From: Myxococcales bacterium
GTDB taxonomy: Bacteria; Myxococcota_A; Polyangia; Fen-1088
Length of the DNA stretch: 64,000 nucleotides
NCBI GenBank assembly: GCA_025350815.1
Contig: JANXXE010000006.1
Location: forward strand, 60,662 to 124,661
Direction: 5' to 3'
Each line of letters opens with the position of its first letter. Positions within the stretch are counted from its first letter, which is position 1. Both the position numbers and the translations under genes were made by a program. This document shows positions 1-8,726 of the stretch, in pieces. Under the pieces are notes generated by a model. It saw only the letters and a program-made list of their open reading frames with translations, was not told where the DNA came from and did no database searches.

Positions 1-404
1 TGGGCGGTCGGCGGACGCGGGGCCGAGACCGCGCGGGCGCGATCAGCGTCATCGACCACATCGAAGAACGGGGCCAGCTCGACGATTTCGCCCAGCCGCC
101 TCCAGGCCTGCCCGGTGCGCGAGATCTTGTCGTCGCGGGTGATCTTGCGTTCGATGATCCACTTTTGCAGCGACGTCAGATTGCGAAATCGATGCGACTG
201 GCCGTCAGCCGTCTCCAGCAACCAATCCGCGGGCGCCGGCGCACTTTCGGCTTCGGGAATGGGCGGCGGTGCGGTCGTCGCGGGCGCGCGCTTGACCAAG
301 AAGGTATGGCCGCATGCCGTGCACTGCACCGATGTGCCGGCCTCGCTGACGCTGTTGTTTTCGAGTTCATACTCGGTCCGACAGCGCTCGCAGCGAACGT
401 CCAT
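1..404 (-). CDS. Zinc-ribbon protein with GYF-like domain (partial, runs off left edge)
   Basis: This gene is missing from the ORF track because its 3' end lies beyond the window. Reading the minus strand from the ATG at 404 gives about 134 residues. The N-terminus has paired CERC and CTAC motifs 24 residues apart, the MJ0042-type zinc ribbon common at the N-terminus of Myxococcota regulatory and gliding proteins. After an Ala/Pro linker comes a stretch starting ADWLLETADG with LQKWIIERKI and AWRRLGEI, which resembles a GYF_2/DUF4339-type small domain. What lies C-terminal is unknown. Full-length relatives often carry a membrane segment or TPRs, so its role (protein-protein interaction, possibly signalling) is inferred only. 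Confidence 0.75.
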   Translation of the reverse strand, partial: MDVRCERCRTEYELENNSVSEAGTSVQCTACGHTFLVKRAPATTAPPPIPEAESAPAPADWLLETADGQSHRFRNLTSLQKWIIERKITRDDKISRTGQAWRRLGEIVELAPFFDVVDDADRARAVSAPRPPTA

Positions 405-600
405 GGCTAGCCAACCGCCTTTTTAACACACAGGCGCAATGCCCGGATCACAGGGCAACGACGCGAGCGCCGCAATGCGCCTTGGCCGCATCGCCAACGG
501 CGAGGGCACCGGCGACTAACCCGCCCGGCGCCAAGGTCACATTGACTGCTGGGCCCGTGACTCTACGCAAGCCAGGCCCGTCCCGATGGTCGCTTGTGCT

Positions 601-1614
601 TCACGGCGGCAGGCAGCCGACGCGCTTGTCGGCGATCACCAGATCGTCGAACCAAACCTCGATGCCGTTCGGGCCTTCGTCGTGATCATGGTGAAGGCCA
701 AGCGTGAACGCCGAAGCACTGGGGACGACCCACGCGGTGCCGGCCACCCCGTCCCAGGTACGGGTGAAATGCTCGACCCCGTCAACCCATGTGCGCCACA
801 GGTTCTTCACACCATCCACCTCCCATTCCCAGCAGGCCCAGCGGCCGAAGGTGACCTCGGGTGCGGCCGCCGTCCGGTAGGACACGTGATCAGCCGACTT
901 GATGTCCGAATGGTAGATGGTCGTGGACAGTTGCTTGAAATTCGGCGCGCTTGGTTGTCCGTAGGGGAATCCTTCGTTTCCAATCTGAATGTTGACCCGG
1001 GTGGTGGTGTTGGGCAATACGCCGTCCACTCGAAACAGGTAGACGTTGTCGGACGCGGCCGGTGGTGCGTAATAGACGTACGCGCGCATGAAGAAACTGT
1101 TGTTCGCGGTCGGGAAGACCGGCTTGCCCAGGTTCATTTCACCGTCTGAATAGGCCTTCACCAGGCTTTTGACGTGAACAGAACTCTTACCGCCGCGGGG
1201 GCGCGTCTGGTCAACCGTTATCGTCCCACCGGCCAAATTGCGCACCCTGTACACCGGATTGAGCCCCGATTCGAAATCATCGCAAAACAGAACACCGGTT
1301 GCCGCGCCACAGGCCGTGGGGTTGAACAAGGCCGAGGGCGCGCCATCGCGTGCGGCGGCGGCATCGGCCGGCGGTGGTCCAGGGGGAGTCGGCGTGGCGG
1401 CGTCGGCCGCCGGCGGATCCACCGGCCGCTGGGTTGCACCACCGGCTGCATCCATGGACACCGGTGTCTGCCCGCCCAGTGTGGCCGCGTCGACTTCAAT
1501 GTCAGTCTTCGGGCCCGCGCCGGCGGTCGTGTCACTGCCAGACGGCATCTTTGACGCACACCCGGCCATGGCCAACACAACAGCCGCAGTTGCCAACATC
1601 GCGCGACAGGCCAT
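601..1614 (-). CDS. Secreted lipoprotein with Cip1/polysaccharide-lyase-like beta-sandwich domain
   Basis: The track ORF extends to 2109, but the signal peptide begins at the ATG at 1614 (MACRAMLATA) and ends in a lipobox LAMAGC, giving about 337 residues. A Pro/Ala/Asp-rich linker of about 75 residues follows, then a globular domain opening with LFCDDFESG and containing GGKSSVHVKS, FFMRAYVYY and a C-terminal VWFDDLVI. That pattern is typical of concanavalin/LamG-like or Cip1-like carbohydrate-binding or lyase folds in myxobacterial lipoproteins. It is probably an outer-membrane lipoprotein acting on or binding polysaccharide; the substrate is unknown. A CATAGT hexamer at 1626-1621 lies 6 bp before the ATG with no Shine-Dalgarno sequence, so the mRNA may be leaderless. 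Confidence 0.8.
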   Translation of the reverse strand: MACRAMLATAAVVLAMAGCASKMPSGSDTTAGAGPKTDIEVDAATLGGQTPVSMDAAGGATQRPVDPPAADAATPTPPGPPPADAAAARDGAPSALFNPTACGAATGVLFCDDFESGLNPVYRVRNLAGGTITVDQTRPRGGKSSVHVKSLVKAYSDGEMNLGKPVFPTANNSFFMRAYVYYAPPAASDNVYLFRVDGVLPNTTTRVNIQIGNEGFPYGQPSAPNFKQLSTTIYHSDIKSADHVSYRTAAAPEVTFGRWACWEWEVDGVKNLWRTWVDGVEHFTRTWDGVAGTAWVVPSASAFTLGLHHDHDEGPNGIEVWFDDLVIADKRVGCLPP

Positions 1615-1671
1615 ACGTCGACTATGCCACAGGGGCAAGAACGTCACAGCCGGACCGGGAATGGCCAGTGG

Positions 1672-1848
1672 GCCGACGTCGCTGTGTTCGACGCCGACAA
1701 GATCATCGACCACGCCACCTTCGACAAGCCGCACCAGTACGCCAGCGGCGTCGAGTACGTGATCGTGAACGGGGCGGTGGTATTGGACAGGGGCCGTCAC
1801 ACCGGGGCCCGCCCGGGGGCGATCCTGTACGGGCCGGGCAAGCGCTGA
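1672..1848 (+). pseudogene. 3' remnant of a D-aminoacylase / N-acyl-D-amino-acid deacylase gene
   Basis: The frame of ORF 1624-1848 reads ADVAVFDADKIIDHATF, then YVIVNGAVVLDRGRHTGARPG and a stop. This is the C-terminal signature of the amidohydrolase-family D-aminoacylases, where it forms the last strands of the small beta-sandwich domain after the metal-binding barrel. Only about 58 codons remain; the catalytic barrel is absent. The upstream 57 bp are not homologous and run straight into the start of the divergent lipoprotein gene at 1614. It is therefore a decayed gene end, not an expressed small protein. Confidence 0.75.
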
Positions 1849-1892
1849 GATTGGTTCCACGCCGGGGTGGGGTATCGCGGCGCCTGCCTTGC

Positions 1893-2552
1893 TCAGGCAA
1901 GTCGGAGTGCGGCGACGAACAGTGTGAACCCCAGGAGAAAAACCACGCCCGATGCGATGGCCGGCCCCGTTCGCAGGCGCAAGCCGGCATCCAGGCCCTT
2001 GGCCACGAACGCCACCGCGGCCCCCAGCCACAAAGCAAGTCCCACAAAGACCAGCAGCACCGGCACCGCGGCGGGCCCCGGACGCCGGGACAACCGCTCG
2101 GCGTGCCACGCCTGCCGCGCCGCAGGCGATCCGCCCGGGCTGCCTTGCGCATCTTCGAGCAAGGCGTAAAGACGCGCCAGGCGCCCGTCGATGCGGGGCA
2201 ACCGCTCGGCGTGGGGCGTGTAGAAAGACCGCGTTCCCAACAGTGCCGCGCGCATGGCCTCAAGGGCCTGTCGCGCACTGGCCAGGTCGCCCGCCTTCTG
2301 CGCGGTCTCGGCCATGTCTTCCAGGGCATCAAGCGCGCGGCGAACAAAGGGACTTCCCGGCACGTACAGCCGGGCGGCATCGAGGTAACGGCGGCAGGCC
2401 TCGCGGTGATCGCCGCGTCGTTCGGCATCGTCCCCGGCGCGCACCGCCGCCCGCGAATCCCACAGCAGGCGCCCGACCAGTACCGCCAGCGCCGCGCACA
2501 CCAGCAACAGTGGCAGCACCAGGCGCGCGCGGCGGCCAGGCCCCTCAGACAA
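1893..2552 (-). CDS. Hypothetical membrane protein, last gene of an ABC exporter operon
   Basis: A protein of 219 residues that I do not recognise. An N-terminal transmembrane helix (LVLPLLLVCAALAVLVGRLL) is followed by a helical, Arg/Ala-rich region of about 120 residues with TPR-like repeats (GDHREACRRYLDAARLY, GDLASARQALEAM). Two more hydrophobic helices follow near the C-terminus (VPVLLVFVGLALWLGAAVAF, SGVVFLLGFTLFVAAL). Its start overlaps the end of the ABC permease gene by 8 bp, so it is probably translationally coupled and works at the inner membrane with that transporter. Confidence 0.7.
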   Translation of the reverse strand: MSEGPGRRARLVLPLLLVCAALAVLVGRLLWDSRAAVRAGDDAERRGDHREACRRYLDAARLYVPGSPFVRRALDALEDMAETAQKAGDLASARQALEAMRAALLGTRSFYTPHAERLPRIDGRLARLYALLEDAQGSPGGSPAARQAWHAERLSRRPGPAAVPVLLVFVGLALWLGAAVAFVAKGLDAGLRLRTGPAIASGVVFLLGFTLFVAALRLA

Positions 2553-3330
2553 AGTCGCGCTTCCGAAAGATCAGCATGGCGAGGATCAAGACCACCAGCG
2601 AATAGCCAAGACCATACAGCGTCGTCCAGATCATGTAGTCGGCGCCGACAAAGTCACGGTGGATGCTGGCCACCTGCGCACCCACGATCGCGCCCGACGG
2701 ATAGAACAGGTGCAGATTCGGCACGACCGTGCAGCCTGCTTCGAAAAGAATCCTGGCCACGCCCCCCGAAGCTTTACCCAGCGCGCGCAAGTCGGGCACG
2801 GCGCGGCCGACGATGAAGCAGCCGAGGGCGAAAAACCCCGACAGAAAAGGGCTGGAAAACGCCGAGAAAAATACCGCAATCGACGTCACGACGATGACGT
2901 TCAGGTACAGCAACCACAGCGCCTTGGCCATGGCCAGATCGAAGGACGCGTCCTGCGCCACCAGCGTCAGGCCAAGAACCAGACCCATCACCGCCAGTTG
3001 CACCGCCAGCGTCATCAGCATGCCCAGCCACTTGCCCAGGACGAACTCCCAGCGGTGCAGGGGCTTGGGCAAGATCGTGTAGACGGTCTTCAGATCCAGT
3101 TCCTTGTACAAGAGGTTCACGCCGACGAAGATCGCAATCAGAACGCCGAAGGCGTCAATCCCGAACAGCCCGACGTCGCGGGTCATGCGCACGTCTTCGT
3201 GCAGGGACAGGCTGCCGAGTGCAAGGGCCGAAAGAATCAGCAAGACGGCAAAGAACAGCAGGCTGTAGAGAATCTTGTTCCGCACGGCCTCGCGGAAGGT
3301 GTTGCGAGCGATGGCAAGAACGCGCCTCAT
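2545..3330 (-). CDS. ABC-2 type transporter permease
   Basis: A protein of 261 residues with six predicted hydrophobic segments. It starts MRRVLAIARNTFREAVRNKILYS, the usual cytosolic elbow of ABC-2 permeases, then LLFFAVLLILSALAL. Later KPLHRWEFVLGKWLGM matches the conserved loop seen in NatB/CcmB/Nos-type permeases. It overlaps the ATPase gene by 4 bp (3327-3330) and would form the membrane half of an exporter with it. The substrate cannot be told from sequence. The internal order (coupled ATPase, permease, TPR-like membrane protein) suggests a dedicated three-component complex. Confidence 0.85.
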   Translation of the reverse strand: MRRVLAIARNTFREAVRNKILYSLLFFAVLLILSALALGSLSLHEDVRMTRDVGLFGIDAFGVLIAIFVGVNLLYKELDLKTVYTILPKPLHRWEFVLGKWLGMLMTLAVQLAVMGLVLGLTLVAQDASFDLAMAKALWLLYLNVIVVTSIAVFFSAFSSPFLSGFFALGCFIVGRAVPDLRALGKASGGVARILFEAGCTVVPNLHLFYPSGAIVGAQVASIHRDFVGADYMIWTTLYGLGYSLVVLILAMLIFRKRDFV

Positions 3331-4250
3331 GCTTGTGCCGCCTCGCGAATGAAAAGATCTTCGAGGGATTCCTTGTGCGAGCTGACCGACAGCACATGCG
3401 CGCCGACCGCCAGAGCCGCCGACAAGAAGGCATCGACGTCGGTGCCTTCAGGCAGATTGACGGCCACCCCTTCGACGGCGCGGTGCTGACTGGCGCCAGC
3501 GGGCAGCGGCGGCAGTCCCTGTGCGCCCGGACGCAAGCACACCTCGGTCGACAGCAAACGCGCGGACAGAAGTTCGCCCAGCGGTCCGACGCTGCGAATC
3601 GTTCCCGCGAACACCATCGCCACGCGATCGCAGGTCAGCTCGACGTCGGTCAGGATGTGCGTGGAATAGAACACCGTGCGTCCCTCGGCGCGCAGTTCCA
3701 GGATCAGATCACGAATCTCCTTACGCCCTACGGGGTCGAGGCCGGTCATCGGCTCGTCGAAAACCACCAGCTCGGGCTCGCCCATCAGCGCCTGCGCGAT
3801 ACCCACCCTTTGCAGCATGCCCTTGGAGAATTTTCGCAGCGGCCTGCCGCGGGCGTGATCCAGGCCGACCCTGGATATCAACCGATCGCGCCGCTTGCGC
3901 CGTTCCACCGGCGGGACGTCCGACAGCGCCCCGACCAGATCCAGAAATTCCTCGGGCGAAAGGTAGTCATAAAAGTACGGCGTCTCGGGCAAGTACCCCA
4001 GCCGGCGCTTGGCCGCCAGGCTGGGCACCGGCAATCCGAAAACCTCGGCGCGCCCGCGCGTCGGGAACACCAGCCCCATCAACATCTTCAGGGTGGTCGT
4101 CTTTCCGGCGCCGTTCGGGCCCAGAAATCCGAAGACCTCACCCCGATTCACATCGAAGCCGACATCCCGAACCGCCTCCACACGCTTGCGAAAGAAACCC
4201 AGGCGAAAGGTCTTCGCCAGGGCGTCCGCGCGCATGACGACCTCGCTCAT
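3327..4250 (-). CDS. ABC transporter ATP-binding protein
   Basis: The track ORF begins at 4562, but its first 104 residues are an out-of-frame shadow of the epimerase gene. The real start is the ATG at 4250 (MSEVVMRADALAK), giving 307 residues. Walker A is GPNGAGKTTT, the signature is KFSKGMLQRVGIAQAL, Walker B is ELVVFDEP and the H-loop is FYSTHIL. The pattern GEVFGFLGPNG with MTGLDP matches the CcmA/NatA drug-and-polymer exporter subfamily. The C-terminal 80 residues are a small alpha/beta domain typical of that subfamily. It shares 4 bp with the epimerase upstream and with the permease downstream, so all are co-translated. Confidence 0.92.
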   Translation of the reverse strand: MSEVVMRADALAKTFRLGFFRKRVEAVRDVGFDVNRGEVFGFLGPNGAGKTTTLKMLMGLVFPTRGRAEVFGLPVPSLAAKRRLGYLPETPYFYDYLSPEEFLDLVGALSDVPPVERRKRRDRLISRVGLDHARGRPLRKFSKGMLQRVGIAQALMGEPELVVFDEPMTGLDPVGRKEIRDLILELRAEGRTVFYSTHILTDVELTCDRVAMVFAGTIRSVGPLGELLSARLLSTEVCLRPGAQGLPPLPAGASQHRAVEGVAVNLPEGTDVDAFLSAALAVGAHVLSVSSHKESLEDLFIREAAQA

Positions 4251-5245
4251 GGGGCGGCGGGGGCCATATGCCGCCGGTACCAGTAGACCGTGCGCAGCAG
4301 GCCTTCCTCCAGATCGACCTTCGGCTTGAACGACAGCAACTCCTTGGCCTTGTCGATGTTCGGAATGCGCAGCTCGACGTCGGCGTGGTTCCACGGCACG
4401 TGCTCGATGCGGGACGAACTCGACGTCAGGCGCAGGATTTCCTTGGCCAGCGTGTGGATGGTCAGCGTCGAGCGGGGATTGCCGATGTTGAACGCGTGGC
4501 CGACCGCCGCGTCCTTGGTCAGCGCCAGCAAGATTCCGTCGACGATGTCGTCCACGTAGCACCAGGCGCGAATTTGCGCGCCGTCGTTATGGACCTCGAT
4601 GGGCTCGCCGCGCAGGGCACGAACAATGAAATGGTGAACGGCGCCTTCACCCACCTGGCGCGGACCATAGATGTTGAAGGGGCGAATCGAACAGGTCGGC
4701 AGCCCGTACTGCTTCTGGTAATTCATGGCCAGATGTTCGGTGGCCAGTTTCGCGACGGCGTAGGTCCAGCGCGCCTCGCCGACTGCGCCCAGCGTCGTCG
4801 CATCCCATTCGGTGACGTTGTAGGCGTAGCGACCGAAGACCTCGCTGGTCGAAAAATCGATTACCCGCTTCATCCCGCCGGCGGCCAGCGCCGCTTCAAG
4901 CACGTTCAGCGTCCCCAGCAGCGACACCTTCATGGTGGTTACGGGATTCTTCAGCACCGTGTCGACGCCAGCTATGGAGGCCATATGCACGACGGCGTCG
5001 CAGCCGTCCATCGCCCGCCGCACCGCCTCGGCGTCCAGTACGTCGCCGACGATAAGCTTGACGTTCGGATGGCGATCGAGACCGGCGGGGCCCAGCGCGT
5101 TTCGCCGAAGCGTATCGAGGACGACGATCTCGTTGGTCGGCGCCAGCCGCTCGGCCAGGTGCGAGCCGATGAAACCGGCGCCCCCTGTCAGCAGAAGCCG
5201 GCGGCCCGAAAAAGGTGGAGGTCCGGCATCGTCCTGAGAACTCAC
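4247..5245 (-). CDS. NAD-dependent epimerase/dehydratase (extended SDR)
   Basis: An extended short-chain dehydrogenase related to UDP-glucose 4-epimerase and dTDP-glucose 4,6-dehydratase. It has the Rossmann motif TGGAGFIGSH, a catalytic Ser/Thr region (DFSTSEVFGR), the YxxxK pair in TYAVAKLA, and the substrate-domain motif RPFNIYGPRQ. The product is probably a nucleotide sugar for surface polysaccharide, but the exact reaction is not determinable. Start choice: the track uses 5314 and ATGs exist at 5257 and 5254. I prefer the GTG at 5245 because a TATGAT hexamer (5258-5253) lies 7 bp before it, matching the leaderless layout of other genes in this window. The 3' end overlaps the ABC ATPase by 4 bp. 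Confidence 0.85.
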   Translation of the reverse strand: MSSQDDAGPPPFSGRRLLLTGGAGFIGSHLAERLAPTNEIVVLDTLRRNALGPAGLDRHPNVKLIVGDVLDAEAVRRAMDGCDAVVHMASIAGVDTVLKNPVTTMKVSLLGTLNVLEAALAAGGMKRVIDFSTSEVFGRYAYNVTEWDATTLGAVGEARWTYAVAKLATEHLAMNYQKQYGLPTCSIRPFNIYGPRQVGEGAVHHFIVRALRGEPIEVHNDGAQIRAWCYVDDIVDGILLALTKDAAVGHAFNIGNPRSTLTIHTLAKEILRLTSSSSRIEHVPWNHADVELRIPNIDKAKELLSFKPKVDLEEGLLRTVYWYRRHMAPAAP

Positions 5246-5306
5246 GGTGCGCATCATATCAAACGTGGCGGTCCGGGGTGGCCTGCCGTCATGACTGTCG
5301 GTGATC

Positions 5307-5326
5307 GGCGCCAAGTCGGCGCCAAG
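5307..5326 (+). promoter_or_regulatory. Direct repeat upstream of malQ, possible operator
   Basis: Two identical 9-bp copies of GGCGCCAAG are spaced 11 bp start to start, about one helical turn, in the divergent region between the epimerase and malQ. Each contains the palindrome GGCGCC. A TACTGT hexamer follows at 5331-5336, 10 bp before the malQ ATG. This arrangement suggests a transcription factor site, but in GC-rich DNA it could be chance. Confidence 0.3.
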
Positions 5327-5346
5327 ATGGTACTGTCGTCGGGCTC

Positions 5347-6927
5347 ATGGATGGACGACAGCGGCCCCGACGTGCGGGGGTCCTCATGCCGCTGTTTACG
5401 ATTCGCACCCCGTCGGGCTGGGGCCTGGGCGAGATCCCGGACCTCATTCCGTTTTGCCGGTGGGCGGCAAGGGCGGGATTCGCCGTCGTCAATCTGCTGC
5501 CCGTCAACGAAGTGACCGGCGGCGAGACCAGCCCGTACTCGGCGGCCACGGCGTTCGCCCTCGATCCCGCGTACCTGGGTCTGGATGCCTGTGAGGACTT
5601 TGCGGCGGTGGGGGGACAGGCGGCCCTTGCCGCCAGCGAGCGAGCGCAGCTCGACCACCTGGCGCAGTCACCGAACGTCGACTGGGAGGGCGTGCGCGGG
5701 CTCAAACAGCGGTCACTGGCGCTGGCGTTTGCGCATTTTCGACAGCACGAATGGGGCACTGGCAGCACGCGCGCGGCCGAACTGGCCCAGTTCGCCGCAC
5801 AGCAGTCGGGCTGGCTGGATGACTACGTGCTGTTCCGGGCGCTGCACGACCGGCAGCCGGCGGGCTGGCAGCAGTGGCCCGAACCTTTGCGACGACGAGA
5901 CAAGGTCGCCCTCGAACACGCTGGCCACATGCTGGGCGACACGCTGCTGTACCTGCGCTGGTGCCAGTGGTTGCTCGACGGACAATGGCGGCAGGCCCGG
6001 GCGGCCGCCCGTTCTTGCGGCGTCGCCCTGATGGGCGATTTACCATTCGTGGTGTCGGGCGACTCGGCGGACGTGTGGTCCCACCAGGGCGATTTCCATC
6101 TGGACCGGCGTGTGGGCACCCCCCCCGACGCCTTCAGCCAGGACGGCCAGGATTGGGGGCTGCCGGTGTTCAACTGGCAGGCCATGGGCGAAGGACAGTT
6201 CGCCTGGATGCGCGCCCGGGCCGCCCGCGCGGCGTCGCTGTACTCGCTGTACCGCGTGGACCACGTGATTGGCCTGTACCGCACGTACTACCGAACGGCC
6301 AGCAACGACGCAGGCTTCACCCCGGCAACGGAAACAGAGCAACTGCGTCTGGGCGAAACGGTCCTGGGCCTTTTCCATGACTCGGGCGAGGTGGTCGCCG
6401 AGGATCTGGGTTTGGTGCCAGACTTTCTTCGCCACTCGTTGAGCGCGCTCGGCATCCCGGGCTACCGCGTGCTGCGCTGGGAACGCGACGGGGAGGTGTA
6501 CCGAGATCCCGCCACGTGGCCCGAGCTTTCCGTTGCCACGACCGGCACCCACGACATCGAGACCAATGCTGAATGGTGGGACGCGCTGACCGTGCAGGGG
6601 CGCACGGCTGCGGGCCTTGTCCCGGGCCTGGGTGGGGTGGATGCGCAGGCGCCGTTTAGCCCCCGGGTTCGCGATGCCCTGCTCGCCGTCGTCTACAATG
6701 CCCCGTCCGATCTGGCGATCATCCCGATTCAGGACGCCCTTGGTAGCCGCGCGCGCATCAACGTGCCGGGGACCGTTGGACCTGGCAACTGGACTTACCG
6801 CCTGCCGGACAACGTCGGGGATCTGGAAAGCGACCACGCCACGACCGGCCGTCTGGCGGCGCTGGCCCGCAACAGTGGACGTGAAACTGTCGGTCGTGAA
6901 ACTGGCGCTTCGCCCGGACGGCTGTAA
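5347..6927 (+). CDS. malQ: 4-alpha-glucanotransferase (amylomaltase, GH77)
   Basis: A protein of 526 residues that transfers alpha-1,4-glucan segments during maltodextrin and glycogen metabolism in the cytosol. Family landmarks are the N-terminal RRAGVLMPLFTIRTPSGWG block, YRVDHVIGLYR with the nucleophile Asp near residue 304, VVAEDLG with the acid/base Glu near 351, and GTHDIET with the third carboxylate near 401. The start at 5347 is kept rather than the internal ATG at 5386 because the conserved RRAGVL block lies upstream of that Met. Two direct copies of GGCGCCAAG (5307-5315 and 5318-5326) precede the gene, a possible operator. The next gene begins 2 bp after the stop, so the two are an operon. 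Confidence 0.93.
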   Translation: MDGRQRPRRAGVLMPLFTIRTPSGWGLGEIPDLIPFCRWAARAGFAVVNLLPVNEVTGGETSPYSAATAFALDPAYLGLDACEDFAAVGGQAALAASERAQLDHLAQSPNVDWEGVRGLKQRSLALAFAHFRQHEWGTGSTRAAELAQFAAQQSGWLDDYVLFRALHDRQPAGWQQWPEPLRRRDKVALEHAGHMLGDTLLYLRWCQWLLDGQWRQARAAARSCGVALMGDLPFVVSGDSADVWSHQGDFHLDRRVGTPPDAFSQDGQDWGLPVFNWQAMGEGQFAWMRARAARAASLYSLYRVDHVIGLYRTYYRTASNDAGFTPATETEQLRLGETVLGLFHDSGEVVAEDLGLVPDFLRHSLSALGIPGYRVLRWERDGEVYRDPATWPELSVATTGTHDIETNAEWWDALTVQGRTAAGLVPGLGGVDAQAPFSPRVRDALLAVVYNAPSDLAIIPIQDALGSRARINVPGTVGPGNWTYRLPDNVGDLESDHATTGRLAALARNSGRETVGRETGASPGRL

Positions 6928-6929
6928 AG

Positions 6930-8705
6930 ATGGCACCCATGCCAGAGGGATCTCCTCGTTTCCGACGCGACTTGACGGCCAATGGCATCCAGGCCGATGG
7001 GGTTGCCTACGTTGAAGTCACTGACAGGCGATCGGCGACCAGCTTTCGTCTGTACGATTTTGAACACACGGTTGCGCTGGCGCTTGATGGGCGCCCCCTG
7101 TCTGAGGTGGCTGCCGGCCTGCAACAGTCGTCGGGCCTGGATTTCACAGTCGAACAACTGGAAGGCTTTGTCGCTCACCTGGCCGAGCTGGGGTTCCTGG
7201 AAAGTGCGCCCGTGTCGGATCCCGACGAGATGGTGACACCCGTCCACGTGCTTGCCGACGAGCCGATGCCGCCACGCAATCCGGCGGCGGGATTCGAGCC
7301 CCGTGCGGACCGGGCACAAGGGATCGCCACTTCCGTCCCTGCGCCCCGCGCCGCTGCGTCCCCGCCCCACCCCGGCTTCAACGCCGAGGCCACCCAGGTC
7401 GCTGAGCCGTCGACGTCGTTCGCTTATCAAGATCTGGCCGCCGTCCCCCCGAAGAAGCCGGTTTTCGCGGCGCCGTCCACGCCACTGAGCATCGAGATCC
7501 CGCCACCCGAGGCCGAGACGGCCGACAACTCGTGGATGTCCGAGGTCTCGTCGTTGAGCACGGGCGACTCGGGTGTTACGGCGATGCCCGTCGCGGCGGC
7601 GGCCACCGCCAAACCCGCGGCCGCCAAGATCGCAACCGCGGCCCCCAGCGCCCCCGTCAAGGTGCCAGCTGCGCTGCCGGCCGGCGTGGCCGCACCACCG
7701 GGTAAGAAGTCGTCTTCAGCCGCTATCTACATCGTCGTCGCCCTGGTGGTGGCGGCTGTCGTCGCCTTCGTGCTGTTGCGGGGAAACTGGGCCCCCGAGG
7801 CGCCCGGCTTGCCGGTTCGCACCGTGATTCCCAGCCCAGGATCCGTTTACCGATGGTTCGATTCGCCCGGCCATGTGGCCCGGATCAGCGACCGGGCACC
7901 GACCTGGCCCCGGGCGGGGCGCGTCCTGATGGTCGCGGCTGCCGGAACTTCTTTTGGGGCGGGCGACGTACTGGGCCTGCTCGACAGCGGACGGCGCGCG
8001 CGCACCAACCTGAATCGCCAGCTCGAACGGCTTGCCTTTTACACCCAACTGCGCGCCACCATGCTGGCCGAGGGCAACCGCGCGGAGGCCCGCCAGGCGG
8101 AGCTGAAGATCGCGCTCAAGCGCAGGGCTGTCGACGAGGCCCGGTCCGATCTGGCGGCCTTTGGCATTGTCGCGACTTCATCCGGTGTGGTGGTCGAGCC
8201 GCTGGCGACGGTTGCCTTCGGCGTGCGCGCGGGACAGCCGGTGTTGCGCCTGAAGACCGGCATTCACCTCCAGGGCGAATTCGAACTGTCCGCCGACGAA
8301 GCGGCCAGCGCCCGTCAGCTCGGCTTCTGTCGCGTCGAGATCGAAGGCCGACCGCTCGACTGTGCCCTGGCCGACAACGAGGGCGACGCCACCCATGTCA
8401 GCGTCGACTTGCCCGCCGACGCGACGATCGCCACCAACGCCGTCGTGCGGCTTGCCAAGGCCCGATTCGATGCGGTTTATGCGATTCCGGCCGCCGCCGT
8501 CGTGCGCGTCGGGCGAACCGAGCGGGTCTTCGTCGCCGGGGCCACGGGCCGCGCCGAGATTCGTGCCATCGCCCTTGGCGACCGGATGCCCGGCGACGCC
8601 ATCGTGACCCAGGGCCTGGATCTAGGCGATGCGGTCATCGTGGACGTGCCGCCACAGCTGCGCCCGAACGCCCGCGTGCGCATCGCGGAGACGCGGCGCC
8701 AGTAA
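6930..8705 (+). CDS. PqqD-like domain fused to HlyD-type membrane fusion protein
   Basis: A protein of 591 residues with an unusual layout. Residues about 10-90 (ADGVAYVEVTDRR, ALALDGRPLSEVA, FVAHLAELGFLES) resemble the PqqD winged-helix peptide-recognition domain. Then comes an Ala/Pro-rich cytosolic linker of about 170 residues and one transmembrane helix near 262-285 (AAIYIVVALVVAAVVAFVLL). The rest is periplasmic: a helical hairpin region rich in Arg/Ala and a beta-rich end (YAIPAAAVVRVGRTERVFV, VTQGLDLGDAVIV) like RND/HlyD adaptor proteins. I infer an exporter adaptor whose cytosolic domain captures a peptide or partner. The gene starts 2 bp after malQ. No inner-membrane pump or outer-membrane channel gene is adjacent. 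Confidence 0.75.
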   Translation: MAPMPEGSPRFRRDLTANGIQADGVAYVEVTDRRSATSFRLYDFEHTVALALDGRPLSEVAAGLQQSSGLDFTVEQLEGFVAHLAELGFLESAPVSDPDEMVTPVHVLADEPMPPRNPAAGFEPRADRAQGIATSVPAPRAAASPPHPGFNAEATQVAEPSTSFAYQDLAAVPPKKPVFAAPSTPLSIEIPPPEAETADNSWMSEVSSLSTGDSGVTAMPVAAAATAKPAAAKIATAAPSAPVKVPAALPAGVAAPPGKKSSSAAIYIVVALVVAAVVAFVLLRGNWAPEAPGLPVRTVIPSPGSVYRWFDSPGHVARISDRAPTWPRAGRVLMVAAAGTSFGAGDVLGLLDSGRRARTNLNRQLERLAFYTQLRATMLAEGNRAEARQAELKIALKRRAVDEARSDLAAFGIVATSSGVVVEPLATVAFGVRAGQPVLRLKTGIHLQGEFELSADEAASARQLGFCRVEIEGRPLDCALADNEGDATHVSVDLPADATIATNAVVRLAKARFDAVYAIPAAAVVRVGRTERVFVAGATGRAEIRAIALGDRMPGDAIVTQGLDLGDAVIVDVPPQLRPNARVRIAETRRQ

Positions 8706-8726
8706 CACCCGTCGGGACGGCCGAAA

